Shown here: in pieces, positions 20,839-30,199 of the stretch
Position numbering within the stretch: the first letter of the stretch is position 1
How the letters are laid out: each line of letters starts with the position of its first letter
DNA from: Maribacter ulvicola
GTDB taxonomy: Bacteria; Bacteroidota; Bacteroidia; Flavobacteriales; Flavobacteriaceae
Length of the DNA: 64,000 nt
Direction: 5' to 3'
Assembly: GCF_900155985.1 (NCBI RefSeq)
Contig: NZ_FTMA01000005.1
Coordinates: forward strand, 1-64,000
The notes under the pieces: model-generated
Told to the model about the DNA's origin: nothing
The model's input: the letters and a program-made list of their open reading frames with translations, nothing else
Databases searched by the model: none
Position numbers and translations under genes: made by a program

Positions 20839-20905
20839 GGCCTAATGTATACAGTTGCCTAAAGAACAATTAATCTTTGAACGGTACATTCAATGTAACA
20901 TTCTA

Positions 20906-20940
20906 AATCGACCAAGTTCAATTTTTGAACTTGGTCGATT
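20906..20940. terminator. Strong stem-loop after the Gfo/Idh/MocA gene
   Basis: A 16-bp perfect stem (20906-20921 with 20925-20940) closes on a 3-nt T loop. It is 67 nt after the preceding stop and 30 nt before the next start. There is no long U-run, so it may act as terminator, mRNA-end stabiliser or both. Confidence 0.6.
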
Positions 20941-20969
20941 ATTAAAATAATACTGATAAAAAGGAATTA

Positions 20970-23285
20970 ATGAATTATTGTAATAAAAAAGTGCATTTCA
21001 TTTCTATAATATGGGTTGTCATAATAACTTTATTTAGTAACGAAACCAAAGGACAGAACAATTTGTCTTTAATGGCTAGCACTGAAACTAATAATGGAAA
21101 AAACGAACAGTTTTCAAAAAATGCCATTGATGGTAAACAAGAAACTTCATGGACCTCTTCAGTTTCAAATGAGGCAGCATGGTTGACTGTTATACTACCT
21201 GGAGCTACTGAGGTTACCCAAATAAAATTATTAATGGGAACAAGTTTAGACGAACCTATAAAGGAATTTGCTATCCAGACCTTTCTAAACGGAAATTGGC
21301 ATAACAAAGAAAAATTTTCTGATAACGAAGAGACCAAAGTGACCATCAACTTCAAACAACCCATACTTACAGATAGATTGCGACTTGCGGTTTCTGGAAA
21401 GATCAAAGCTAATGTTCACGAGTTTGAAATATACGGTATAGAATATGTTTCTAAAGATGCCACGCCTGTCAATAAGATTGTTATTAACCAAAGTGGTTAC
21501 AACTTAGGAAAACCTAAAAGATTTACTGCTCCTGAAGTTTTGGACAATACCGTATTCCATATTATAAATACAAGAACATTAAAAAAAGAATTTCAAGGTA
21601 AAGTAAATGATCATATCGGTGATTTTTCAGATTTTAACCCCTTAACCTCTGATAGCTACAAAATCGTTATAGATTCTTTTTCGTCATACCCTTTTAAATT
21701 TGGTCCCTATTGGTTAGAACGTGTAACCTACCAAAATATGGTTGATTTTATGCGTGGTGCAAGGCACTATACAGGTACTACCCATGAAATTAGACGTTTG
21801 TCTTGGGCATGGCGTGATGGCGATTTCTTTAATTGGTCCTTACAAAGCCTAGTTGCCCAATATCTTTCAAACCCAAAAGCTTATGAGCGCTTAAGAAAAG
21901 AAATAAACTATATACCCAACTCTGCGTATGCTAACGCATATGAAGGTAAATGGGGGGCGTTAGAACCGTATCATAAAGATGCGCCAGATATTGTAAAATT
22001 AATTCATTGGGATGCCGATGTAAAAATATCGCAACAATTAGATCATGAACATCAAAAGGCAGAATTGGCTCACTTTCTTTATGCCTACCCGTATTTAAAA
22101 GAATGGCTTCCCAAACAAAATTTTGATCTTGTCTATGCCTATCTTAAAAATGTTTGGACCAAGCCATCTGTCAAAGAAAACTCGACGACCCCATACGATA
22201 ACAGCCCTGAACATAATTTATTGGCTTTAAAAACCAAGTTAGGTACCACCAAAGGGGAGTTGCCTCCTGGGCATTCTATAATTCCAAATTTAATGATGTA
22301 TGAGGTAACAAAAAAACAAGGAGAAGTTGAAGCCGAAAAGTATTTCAAAGCAGCTTATAACCAAATAGAATGGCTCATACAACATATAGACTGGAAAGAT
22401 CCAATGAGTACAAAAGGGCAACGTATGTCTGAACATATGACCATGAGAGCATTTGCGTATTTCTATAATCAATATCCTAATAGAGCTCCAAAAGGACTGG
22501 TACAAAAAGTGGAAGATTGGGCAAAACTTATGATAAACCGATCTAACAATATGTGGGATTTTAGAACCTATACCGATACTGGGGATTGGGTACCTGTAGG
22601 GTGGAATGAAACCGGTAATATCCTAGGGTTTCCAGCGTGTGCTTTAGCTGCAAAAAGTATTGTCAAAAATGTTTCACTTCAAAATGAATTAGATCGATTG
22701 GTGTGGTCACATTTTGATAATGCTTTTGGTAGAAACCCAACTGGCAGGCATTTTTCATATGATGCGCCTACGGAAATTGAAGGAGTTGATTTAGGATGGT
22801 ACAATGCCCACCATGGTGGCGTTGGTCTATTAGAACCTGTACGTTTTGTTTTTGATGGATCTCCTAAAACAAACCACTACCCTAACCATCCAGAAATAGG
22901 TAATTACGGGTGGACAGAAGGTTGGGTACAGCACAATACCGCCTTTAATCTAAGTATGGCTTATTTAGCATATGATGATACGGATATACAACTTATAAAA
23001 TCAAAGAAAAAGACAATTTCTATACGCCTTAAGGCTCCACTTAACTTTAATGAGCATATTATTGATAAGGTAGATGTAATTGTTAAATCTTCTAGTGGAG
23101 ATTCTGTGATAGTTTCCCTAAAGGAAGAAAATCCTTATTCAAAATACTTGGTGGGAAGCGTTAAATACAATAAAGAAAAGATAGATGCTACAGATACAAC
23201 GTTACAAATCAAAAGTAAAGATACCATCAGTGTCGGTTATGGTCTTGGATATTTTGAAAAACAATCTCATTTAACGTTAGATTAG
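20970..23285 (+). CDS. Discoidin domain plus GH9-like (alpha/alpha)-barrel protein
   Basis: The protein has 771 residues with a signal peptide (about 1-28). Residues 30-150 look like an F5/8 type C (CBM32-like) carbohydrate-binding domain (NAIDGKQETSWTS). From about 166 the string INQSGYNLGKPKRFT matches the Ig-like N-domain of GH9 enzymes, followed by an alpha-helical region with WAWRDGDF. Near 583, AFGRNPTGRHFSYD and DGSPKTNHYPNHP resemble the GH9 motif region, but the canonical catalytic box is not conserved. I infer a divergent GH9-clan hydrolase of unknown specificity, possibly an undescribed family. It is the last gene before a degenerate spacer. Confidence 0.6.
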   Translation: MNYCNKKVHFISIIWVVIITLFSNETKGQNNLSLMASTETNNGKNEQFSKNAIDGKQETSWTSSVSNEAAWLTVILPGATEVTQIKLLMGTSLDEPIKEFAIQTFLNGNWHNKEKFSDNEETKVTINFKQPILTDRLRLAVSGKIKANVHEFEIYGIEYVSKDATPVNKIVINQSGYNLGKPKRFTAPEVLDNTVFHIINTRTLKKEFQGKVNDHIGDFSDFNPLTSDSYKIVIDSFSSYPFKFGPYWLERVTYQNMVDFMRGARHYTGTTHEIRRLSWAWRDGDFFNWSLQSLVAQYLSNPKAYERLRKEINYIPNSAYANAYEGKWGALEPYHKDAPDIVKLIHWDADVKISQQLDHEHQKAELAHFLYAYPYLKEWLPKQNFDLVYAYLKNVWTKPSVKENSTTPYDNSPEHNLLALKTKLGTTKGELPPGHSIIPNLMMYEVTKKQGEVEAEKYFKAAYNQIEWLIQHIDWKDPMSTKGQRMSEHMTMRAFAYFYNQYPNRAPKGLVQKVEDWAKLMINRSNNMWDFRTYTDTGDWVPVGWNETGNILGFPACALAAKSIVKNVSLQNELDRLVWSHFDNAFGRNPTGRHFSYDAPTEIEGVDLGWYNAHHGGVGLLEPVRFVFDGSPKTNHYPNHPEIGNYGWTEGWVQHNTAFNLSMAYLAYDDTDIQLIKSKKKTISIRLKAPLNFNEHIIDKVDVIVKSSSGDSVIVSLKEENPYSKYLVGSVKYNKEKIDATDTTLQIKSKDTISVGYGLGYFEKQSHLTLD

Positions 23286-23430
23286 TATGCTTTTCTCTTC
23301 TGTACTATTGGCAAAATTAAATCAGGTTAAAACATTAAATTTCTGACCTATTTAGACTAAAAATTAGTAATAGTTTTCTTTATTAATAGTTACTGCCGGG
23401 TTAGGATTCAAAAAATGAGAACAATTTTAA

Positions 23431-23608
23431 GTCACGTTTTCATCATGGGGTACTCTTCTCAGATCTTTGAGTAGGTGATCACTATTTTTGAGTTTCTTCT
23501 CGGCAGCTATCTTTGTAAAATAAGGTCCTAGATTGGTCTTATAAAAAAATAATAAACCCGTTACCCCTAAGATTATATGGTAATTGGTAGCACCAAATAG
23601 CAATAGAA
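23431..23608 (-). pseudogene. 3' relic of an unidentified membrane-protein gene
   Basis: Reading the minus strand, about 58 codons stay open and begin with a hydrophobic stretch (GATNYHIILGVTGLLFFY), then a charged tail (KIAAEKKLKNSDHLLKDL), ending in a stop at 23431. Two stops lie immediately upstream and there is no start codon. It looks like the last transmembrane helix and cytoplasmic tail of a transporter-like protein. I do not recognise the family. Confidence 0.3.
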
Positions 23609-24055
23609 CCTACTAAAGAATAAATAAAATTCGTTTTGATCTCTTACCATCCTATTCTACGCAAATAAATATAAACTATATCAATTCTTTGTTATTAGGA
23701 GCTAGACATCCTCTAGATATTGATAAAGAATATGCTAATCTATCAGGTATTCTTGGAAATCTAGTAATCTTCTAAAGGAGGTGACACCACTTAACTTTAG
23801 CCTTGTATTTTATTAGAATTTAAAATAATAATGTATTGAATATAGTAAATGTATATGCAATGTAAAATAACGAGACTATTTCCATAACCCTTTTTTACGA
23901 TCATATTAAACTCTTATTCTAATTGGCCAAAACCAATTAACGTACCAAATTCATTTAAGTATAAGGTACTACTACAAGATCATCACTTTATACTTATTTA
24001 TAACTTATACCTTATAAATGGTACTAAGCAGATTAGTAAAAGTACTATGCCTTTC

Positions 24056-24098
24056 GGAATCGATTTCAGTAAAAAAAATCGATTCCGGTATCGATTCC
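24056..24098. promoter_or_regulatory. Operator module B, LacI-type
   Basis: Three GGAAnCGnTTCC-like sites are seen: GGAATCGATTTC (24056-24067), AAAATCGATTCC (24075-24086) and GGTATCGATTCC (24087-24098), centres 19 and 12 bp apart. The outer pair is 31 bp apart, the same spacing as module A at 2289-2331. By my count the two modules agree at 30 of 43 positions without gaps. A 12-bp perfect inverted repeat with 9-nt spacer is embedded in both. It probably controls the FAD/FMN gene pair, although 842 bp separate it from that start. Confidence 0.6.
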
Positions 24099-24940
24099 GT
24101 AAAATAATATCCTTAATTGATTGTAAATGATACCAGAACATTGTTAATTCATTAAATAGTTAACGAATTAGTTATGGATTAGAACTCAGCATAAAGCAAT
24201 AGTGCACCAGTAGTGTACTGTTTCTTCATATCTTTTATGTGTGTACAAGTATGTGATGAACACCCATTTAAAAACCCAATACAATGATCAAATAGTTTAA
24301 ATAGCTTTTGTTTCATCTGTTGATACATATCCATAGCCCTGGGATAAACTAGCGAGTCTATGAGACAACAAAATTAATATTTCTGCGCTAGCGTAGTATT
24401 ATATAAATCTCAATTATCAAGTAAAGCTAAAAAACTATTAATTATTATGTTACCAACATATTGATAAATGTCACCACTAAACCGTAGTAAGCGTTTGGTG
24501 AATTACAAGGTATAAAATAGACTACAACCAAAAATTATATGCAATTAACTATTCCAACAAAAAATCCGGCTATCGTTACTGTCAATAACAGTAATGTTTC
24601 CATTATACAGTTACTGAAAATAAGACAAGATCAAATGAAAAGATTATGGAAGTTTAGCTTGGCTAAACAACAGAAATAGCATTTACCTTATTAAGGTAGG
24701 TGGTTTTATCTTGTATGATGATGGTGAAATTTTTGATTTCCAGCCTGGGTTATATTTTTAAAGTAATTACTAAAGTATCAAATTTCAAAAATGGATAAGT
24801 TAGAGGATGTAACACAAAACTAGCCAAAGGCAAACCCTAAATTTATAATAAGACGGTAAGTTGAAAGTTTATGAAGACCTTTTAAAATTGAAAAAATCAA
24901 AATGGTAGTTGTATATAATAAATGTAAAAATAAAAGTATC

Positions 24941-26719
24941 ATGAAAATGACATTAAGTAACCTTTTGTTAACGGTTTGTACATTAATGCTTTTTAACAAA
25001 AGTATAGCTCAAAAAGAAGTTTTAATAGAAGCAGAACGTTTTATAGATAAAGGAGGCTGGGTTATAGATCCTCAATTTGTAGAACAAATGGGTTCACCAT
25101 ACCTAATGGCCCATGGTATGGGTGTTCCTGTTGCCAATGCTTCAACTTCCATACAATTTAATGAAGAAGGCACTTACCATGTTTGGGCAAGAACTAAAAA
25201 TTGGGCTCCTGGAAATTGGGATGCTCCCGGGCAATTTAAAATAATTGTAAATGGTAAAGCACTAAAGAACACCTTAGGATCTACCCCGGGCTGGTCCTGG
25301 GAGTATGCAGGTAAAACTAGGGTAACATCTACGGATGTTGAAATTCAATTATCAGATCTCACTGGTTTCAACGGCAGGTGTGACGCCATTTATTTTAGCC
25401 AGTCAAAAAAGATGCCCCAAGATTCAGATTCAAAATTGGATACTTGGAGAAAATCACTGCTTAGTGAAACGTCCATACCTGAAAAAGAACAAGCCTATGA
25501 TCTAGTAGTAACGGGCGGCGGCATTGCCGGATGTGCCGCTGCAATCGCTGCGGCAGAACAAGGGCTACGTGTAGCTTTAATACATGATAGGCCGGTACTT
25601 GGTGGTAATGCTAGTGAAGAAATACGAGTGCATACCTTAGGTATCTACGGTAAATTTGAACGTATATTAAAAATGATCGATACCAAGCATTATCCCAATG
25701 GTTCGTTTGAAGCAAAATATGACCAGAAAAAACGAGATAAGAATGTTAAAAAATTCAAGAATATTGATCTATTTCTAAATTGGAGAGCATATGATGCAAC
25801 CGCTAAAAATAATGTAATTACCCATGTAGATGCCAAACATACGGCCAGCGGAGAACGAATTCGTTTTACCGCACCGCGCTTTGTAGATTCTACAGGTGAT
25901 GGTTGGATTGGATTTTGGGCCGGGGCCGATTTCTCTTATGGCAGAGAAAGTGCCACAACTTATGGCGAAGAATGGGATGAATGGGGAGAACTATGGAGTC
26001 CAGAAGAAGCCGATAACTTTGTAATGGGATCCTCATTAATTTTTCAAAGCACAGAAACGAATGAAACACAAACATTTCCTCATTTACTTTGGGCTGCAGA
26101 TATAGCTGAAGATCACCAATCGGTTAATGGAGAGTGGTATTGGGAGTTTTCAAGAAACGACCTCCACCAAATTCATGATGCGGAAGAAATACGAGATCAT
26201 ATGTTAAGAGCCATTTATGGGTCGTTTTCCAATGCTAAAAAATTAGATAAGAATAAGAATTACAAATTAGAGTGGGTATCCTATCTGGTAGGGAAAAGAG
26301 AGTCTAGAAGGTTAATAGGAGATCATATATTTACTTTCAATGATGTAAAAAATTTGACGAAATTTAAAGATGCCGTCGTTGAAGAATCTAGAGAAGTAGA
26401 TGTTCATTTTCAAAGCAATTTAAAAGATAGTAGCGTTCCTGACTTTCTTTCTACAGCTATTTTTTATGAAACCGAAAAATACTATATCCCCTATAGGAGT
26501 TTGTATTCAAAAAATATAGAGAACTTATTTATGGCCGGACGAAACTTTAGCTGTTCTCATATTGGTTTAGGAGGACCAAGAGTAATGCTTACCACCGGTC
26601 AAATGGGTGCAGCTGTAGGTATTGCATCTGCCATATGCAAAAAGTATAATGTAAATCCAAGAGAGGTTTATACACATCATCTTCAAGAATATTTAGATTT
26701 AATAGAAAAGCAACGGTAA
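24941..26719 (+). CDS. Secreted FAD-dependent oxidoreductase with N-terminal beta domain
   Basis: The start at ATG 24941 yields a clean signal peptide (MKMTLSNLLLTVCTL, cleavage near SIAQ); an in-frame ATG at 24902 would add 13 residues. Residues about 25-150 form a beta-rich carbohydrate-binding-like domain (EAERFIDKGGWVIDPQF, YHVWARTKNW). From about 186 a FAD_oxidored-type domain begins with the dinucleotide site VVTGGGIAGCAAAIAAAEQ and GGNASEEIRVHTLG, and it ends with LFMAGRNFSCSHIGLGG, the C-terminal FAD contact. The stop and the next start share one base, so the flavinylated partner downstream is translationally coupled. The substrate is unknown; a sugar or glycan-derived compound is inferred from context. 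Confidence 0.85.
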   Translation: MKMTLSNLLLTVCTLMLFNKSIAQKEVLIEAERFIDKGGWVIDPQFVEQMGSPYLMAHGMGVPVANASTSIQFNEEGTYHVWARTKNWAPGNWDAPGQFKIIVNGKALKNTLGSTPGWSWEYAGKTRVTSTDVEIQLSDLTGFNGRCDAIYFSQSKKMPQDSDSKLDTWRKSLLSETSIPEKEQAYDLVVTGGGIAGCAAAIAAAEQGLRVALIHDRPVLGGNASEEIRVHTLGIYGKFERILKMIDTKHYPNGSFEAKYDQKKRDKNVKKFKNIDLFLNWRAYDATAKNNVITHVDAKHTASGERIRFTAPRFVDSTGDGWIGFWAGADFSYGRESATTYGEEWDEWGELWSPEEADNFVMGSSLIFQSTETNETQTFPHLLWAADIAEDHQSVNGEWYWEFSRNDLHQIHDAEEIRDHMLRAIYGSFSNAKKLDKNKNYKLEWVSYLVGKRESRRLIGDHIFTFNDVKNLTKFKDAVVEESREVDVHFQSNLKDSSVPDFLSTAIFYETEKYYIPYRSLYSKNIENLFMAGRNFSCSHIGLGGPRVMLTTGQMGAAVGIASAICKKYNVNPREVYTHHLQEYLDLIEKQR

Positions 26720-27837
26720 TGCTTAAATTCTTAACATTTATAAGCGTCATATTGAGTATCATGGAATTAAACGGTCAAATGAAATCTGACTATAATCCTA
26801 TGTTTTTTAGCATGAACAATGAATGGAAAGAAATTACCAAAGATGAATCTATTTTTGAGTTTACAGTAAAGTCGCTAGACACAATTTATAATACTGAAAT
26901 AGCACATACGGTTAAATTGTTATCTAACAATGCCGGCGAACCTAAATTGTTTTTTTCAGACATAGAAACTACCGTATGTGCAGATGGCGAATGTAAAATT
27001 GCCAACATTAAAGTGTATTGGAATTTACTTGGCAACTATGTAGGTTATGGTATATATCCAGAATATCCCCTGACTAAATTTGAACATGACGAGTTTGAAA
27101 AAGAAGACTATGCAAAGCTGCACAAATTACTCTCAGATGACAATTCTATCCTCAAGAGACGCAAAATGAGCGACCTAATTGATAAAGTTCCGGTCGCTCC
27201 TTCTAACACTAATCTCTCTAAAGATATGGATGGAGTTTCTGGAGCAACTAAGAGAGAAGTAAAAGAATCTGTAGTAAAAGGTGGTTTATACTCATGCTAT
27301 ACCCTTTGGCATATTGTACATGGTCCTGTTAAAGATAAAATGAAGGACTACATGTTATCGCTAAATACAAGTGAACTAAATCGGTATTTTTTATATACAC
27401 CTTACAAAGATTACCAGTTATATGCCTTAAAACAATTAGACAAAACAAAGTTTAAAACTCATTCAGAACAAATTATAAAGATATTTAAAACAACAGATGC
27501 TTTAACCAAGTCTTATATTTTGAAAAAGATACCTAGTAATGTTTTATCTGAAGAAAAAATAACAGTTGAATATTATAGTACATTTCCTGATATTGATATT
27601 AACTCCAGAACATTGCTATTAAAAAAAATAAAGTTTGCCAACCCTATTTCGGTTAATATATTGTCGAGATATTTAGACTACCTGACAAAAAATCAAATGG
27701 AGCTTTATTTAAAATATTTAGAAAGTGTACCAAATCATTTGTATAAAAAAATTAAAGGAGAATTGGTTAAAATGAGTAAAAATAAGAATTATCCCTATTC
27801 TTATTTAGTAATAGAATTTTTAAAAAACAGAAAATAA
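26719..27837 (+). CDS. Exported FMN_bind-like protein with predicted flavinylation site
   Basis: The protein has 372 residues with a signal peptide (cleavage near LNGQ). Around residues 171-177 it carries DGVSGAT, the motif on which ApbE attaches FMN covalently to the threonine (here Thr177). The following ESVVKGGLYSCYTLWHIVHG also matches FMN_bind domains. A CADGEC pair lies near 93-98. Residues about 210-372 are helical and lysine-rich, possibly HEAT-like repeats. It overlaps the FAD oxidoreductase gene by one base, which suggests a dedicated electron partner in the periplasm. FMN_bind assignment is from motif only; no ApbE gene is seen in the window. Confidence 0.65.
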   Translation: MLKFLTFISVILSIMELNGQMKSDYNPMFFSMNNEWKEITKDESIFEFTVKSLDTIYNTEIAHTVKLLSNNAGEPKLFFSDIETTVCADGECKIANIKVYWNLLGNYVGYGIYPEYPLTKFEHDEFEKEDYAKLHKLLSDDNSILKRRKMSDLIDKVPVAPSNTNLSKDMDGVSGATKREVKESVVKGGLYSCYTLWHIVHGPVKDKMKDYMLSLNTSELNRYFLYTPYKDYQLYALKQLDKTKFKTHSEQIIKIFKTTDALTKSYILKKIPSNVLSEEKITVEYYSTFPDIDINSRTLLLKKIKFANPISVNILSRYLDYLTKNQMELYLKYLESVPNHLYKKIKGELVKMSKNKNYPYSYLVIEFLKNRK

Positions 27838-27959
27838 ACTCGTATTCCAAAAGCATTTTCAGATTATTAATATCTTACTGAACTTACTATATTTAATTTG
27901 TCGTGAAGATAAAAGTTGTTAGTTGTAAAATTAGTTTTTGACCTCCTCTATTGTCTTTA

Positions 27960-29020
27960 TCAGAAGTTTGCATGAACTATCTTGATAAATGTATTGGCTT
28001 CAACGTATCGGTTTTTGAATAATGGAAGATCACAGTCATTAATTCTACCTGATACTAAGGCATTGAGTATGTTTTGAGAAAAAAGATGCTTTACAGAATC
28101 TTGCGAGTTCTCTCCCTCAACCGAAATTTTAAAATAAGGAAACACGTAGTTCAATAGCAAAGCGTACCACTTTGAATAACTTGCCATATTTATTTCCTTT
28201 TTAGAAATAAAGAAGATAACATTGCCTTTGATTATTCTATAGATTCTGTATGATAGAAAAGATGTCCTAACCGAAATAAGTTATGGGCTATTTTAGCATT
28301 CAGGGAAGTTAACACTCCGTCATCAATATTGATGATTTGAGAAATTAGCTCCTCACTATTGCTATACTAATATGGAATAGCATCCTTTTCTCTATATTTA
28401 GATTCAGCACTCGCATTTGTTCGAACGGCAAAATTGAGATATTCTTCTTTTAGGGGTTACTTCATATCGCTGAAGTCAGGCATCAATTAAAAAAGCATAA
28501 TCCTCAATAAACCCAATACCAAGATTTCTGCCTTTTTTATATGAATGAATCAGCTGCTCCCCTTTGAAGTTATTCATTTTAAGGAACTCAAAAATATGTT
28601 CAGATTTGTTTAAATTTTATTTTTGATTGAAAGTTTTATAGGCATCTACAAATCCAATTATTATCAAAGCGTTCCAAGACGTAATAATTTTATCGTCGAT
28701 TTTGGATTTGATTCTTTTTTTTCGTTTGTTCAACAATATTCCATTCCAATGCTATTTTTTCTCTTTGAAATCGGGTATTTTCATATGACTCTCTTCTATG
28801 AATAAATCATCACTATTAACATTATATAATATAGTTTCTAATTTCCCGTACCGATAGGAGGTTTACATTATAACACTGTGAAAATATATGGAAATCTTCA
28901 TTTATGAAGGAGGTTAACTCATTTTTCGTCCAAACATAAATCCTTCCTCTTCTCCTTCACTATCCGCATCCATAACAGTCTAATATCCGTCTTCCCCATT
29001 ATACATCTCTCTATTTAAAA
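27960..29020 (-). pseudogene. DUF255/YyaL-like protein, 3' half, multiply disrupted
   Basis: Pieces in changing frames on the minus strand match the C-terminal half of the DUF255 family (thioredoxin-domain plus six-hairpin barrel): MDADSEGEEG near 28960, DDKIITSWNALIIIGFVDAY near 28690, RNLGIGFIEDYAFLIDA near 28510, then the open C-terminal piece 27960-28187 (YFKISVEGENSQDSV, LPLFKNRYVEANTFIKI). Several stops and frameshifts separate them, and the N-terminal thioredoxin half is absent. The gene is dead. Confidence 0.75.
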
Positions 29021-29138
29021 AACTCCCCATACATGGTCACGTAAACTTGTGTTTGTAATTATATTTTATGTGTTTTTAATGTGCTCTTTTACCTTTTCGT
29101 TATTTGAAACATATACATAATCCAATAAGAATTTCAAA

Positions 29139-30192
29139 TTAACAACCATAGTATTCTTTTACATTTGAGATCATTTTCTCTAGGAATAGAAGGAGAAGAG
29201 CTTTTTCTTTTATTTCTAATAACTTTTGTTTTGGTGCATTGCCTATTTGTTGCAAGATTACCTTACAATTCTCATTGAAGTAAACAGGATTCAAAGCATG
29301 ATAACGATAAAAGGAATAAATATCCTTTTCTCTATCTGAAACGAGAGAGTCTTGTATTTGGTTTGTGAATTCTTCTTACTCCCATCCTGAACCAATGTAG
29401 TCTTCTGTTCCGGTACTAACCAAGGTTGGGAATTCATCATCTCCATTAATATTCACTTTAATTTCACCTTCTCCAAACCAAATTTTTTCATACAACTTAT
29501 TACCTATAACACCAATATGTGTTCCTATATAACGACTACTTCCTTCCACATAAGGTAATATTTCAAAATCTTTTTCCAGCTCGGTATTCAATTCCCTACG
29601 CCAGTGACTATGAAAATAAAGCATATCGTCATCTTGTTTTGGCACTTTCAGAAAGTTAACTTTATAGTGGAACATCAATATTTCACTTGATTGGTTTACA
29701 ATCTCAATACGCCCAGACGATTTATATGGCATGGGAATAAATCTATTATAAGAGCGAGCTTTAGCAAACAATTGGGTTTCGAAAAGCTTAAAAATCCCTA
29801 AAGAATTCCCGAAAAATTCTGCAAATGGTCCTGACACTGCTAGCTTTTTGGCATTATCCCAGTACATCTTTTTTCATATCATTACTTCACATTATATTGT
29901 TGGCCCCTCATATTTTAGTAATAATTCCAGAACCCTTTAGATCAAATATTATTTGGCGAGAGTAAGGAGGGATAAGAATGTAAGCATCTTTACCTGCCTT
30001 GTTGCTTATACCTCCTTTGCCTTTCTCCGCATTAAGGTTTTGGCACTTACCCATCGCGTTTCAACGCCTTTAGAAGCTTTTTTGTACAGTTCACTTATAT
30101 TGTTAAGATTGTAACTTTTGTTTTCTTCTTGTTTAGCACACGAAATCATTAACAAAGTTAAATATGCATTTTTTCTTCTAAAATAAATTCAT
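29139..30192 (-). pseudogene. GH172/DUF2961 glycosidase, frameshifted and nonsense-mutated
   Basis: The minus strand encodes a DUF2961 protein in pieces. An ATG at 30192 is followed by a one-base shift into a lipoprotein-like signal (LTLLMISCAKQE), then KGVETRWVSAKTL. A second shift leads to NAEKGKGGISNKAGKDAYI and DLKGSGIITKI. A third piece (29376-29867) starts at MYWDNAKKLAV and contains STGTEDYIGSGWE; an in-frame TAA follows, and the frame resumes at EEFTNQIQDSLVSDREKDI through FYRYHALNPVYF to a stop at 29139. GH172 members include alpha-D-arabinofuranosidases and difructose dianhydride enzymes. It starts 8 nt after the GH2 stop, so it was once in the same operon. Confidence 0.8.
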
Positions 30193-30199
30193 TCTAACG

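Larger units (their letters stand above)
23286..24901. other. 1.6-kb degenerate intergenic spacer
   Basis: No intact gene is recognisable. The spacer holds a membrane-protein-like relic on the minus strand (23431-23608), operator module B (24056-24098) and a 46-codon plus-strand open frame at 24539-24679 with no recognised family. About 800 bp between the operator and the FAD oxidoreductase gene contain no gene I recognise, which suggests genes were lost here. Confidence 0.55.

Noticed and set aside
27960..28187. 75-residue open frame as a separate small gene
   Set aside because: Its residues match the very end of DUF255 proteins and continue, through frameshifts, into upstream pieces of the same family.
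28623..28805. Plus-strand open frame of 60 codons
   Set aside because: It lies antisense to the DUF255 relic (DDKIITSWNAL segment) and shows no family resemblance.
29376..29867. Stand-alone 163-residue DUF2961 protein
   Set aside because: Conserved family segments continue in frame past the stop and upstream in other frames, so it is the middle of a broken gene.
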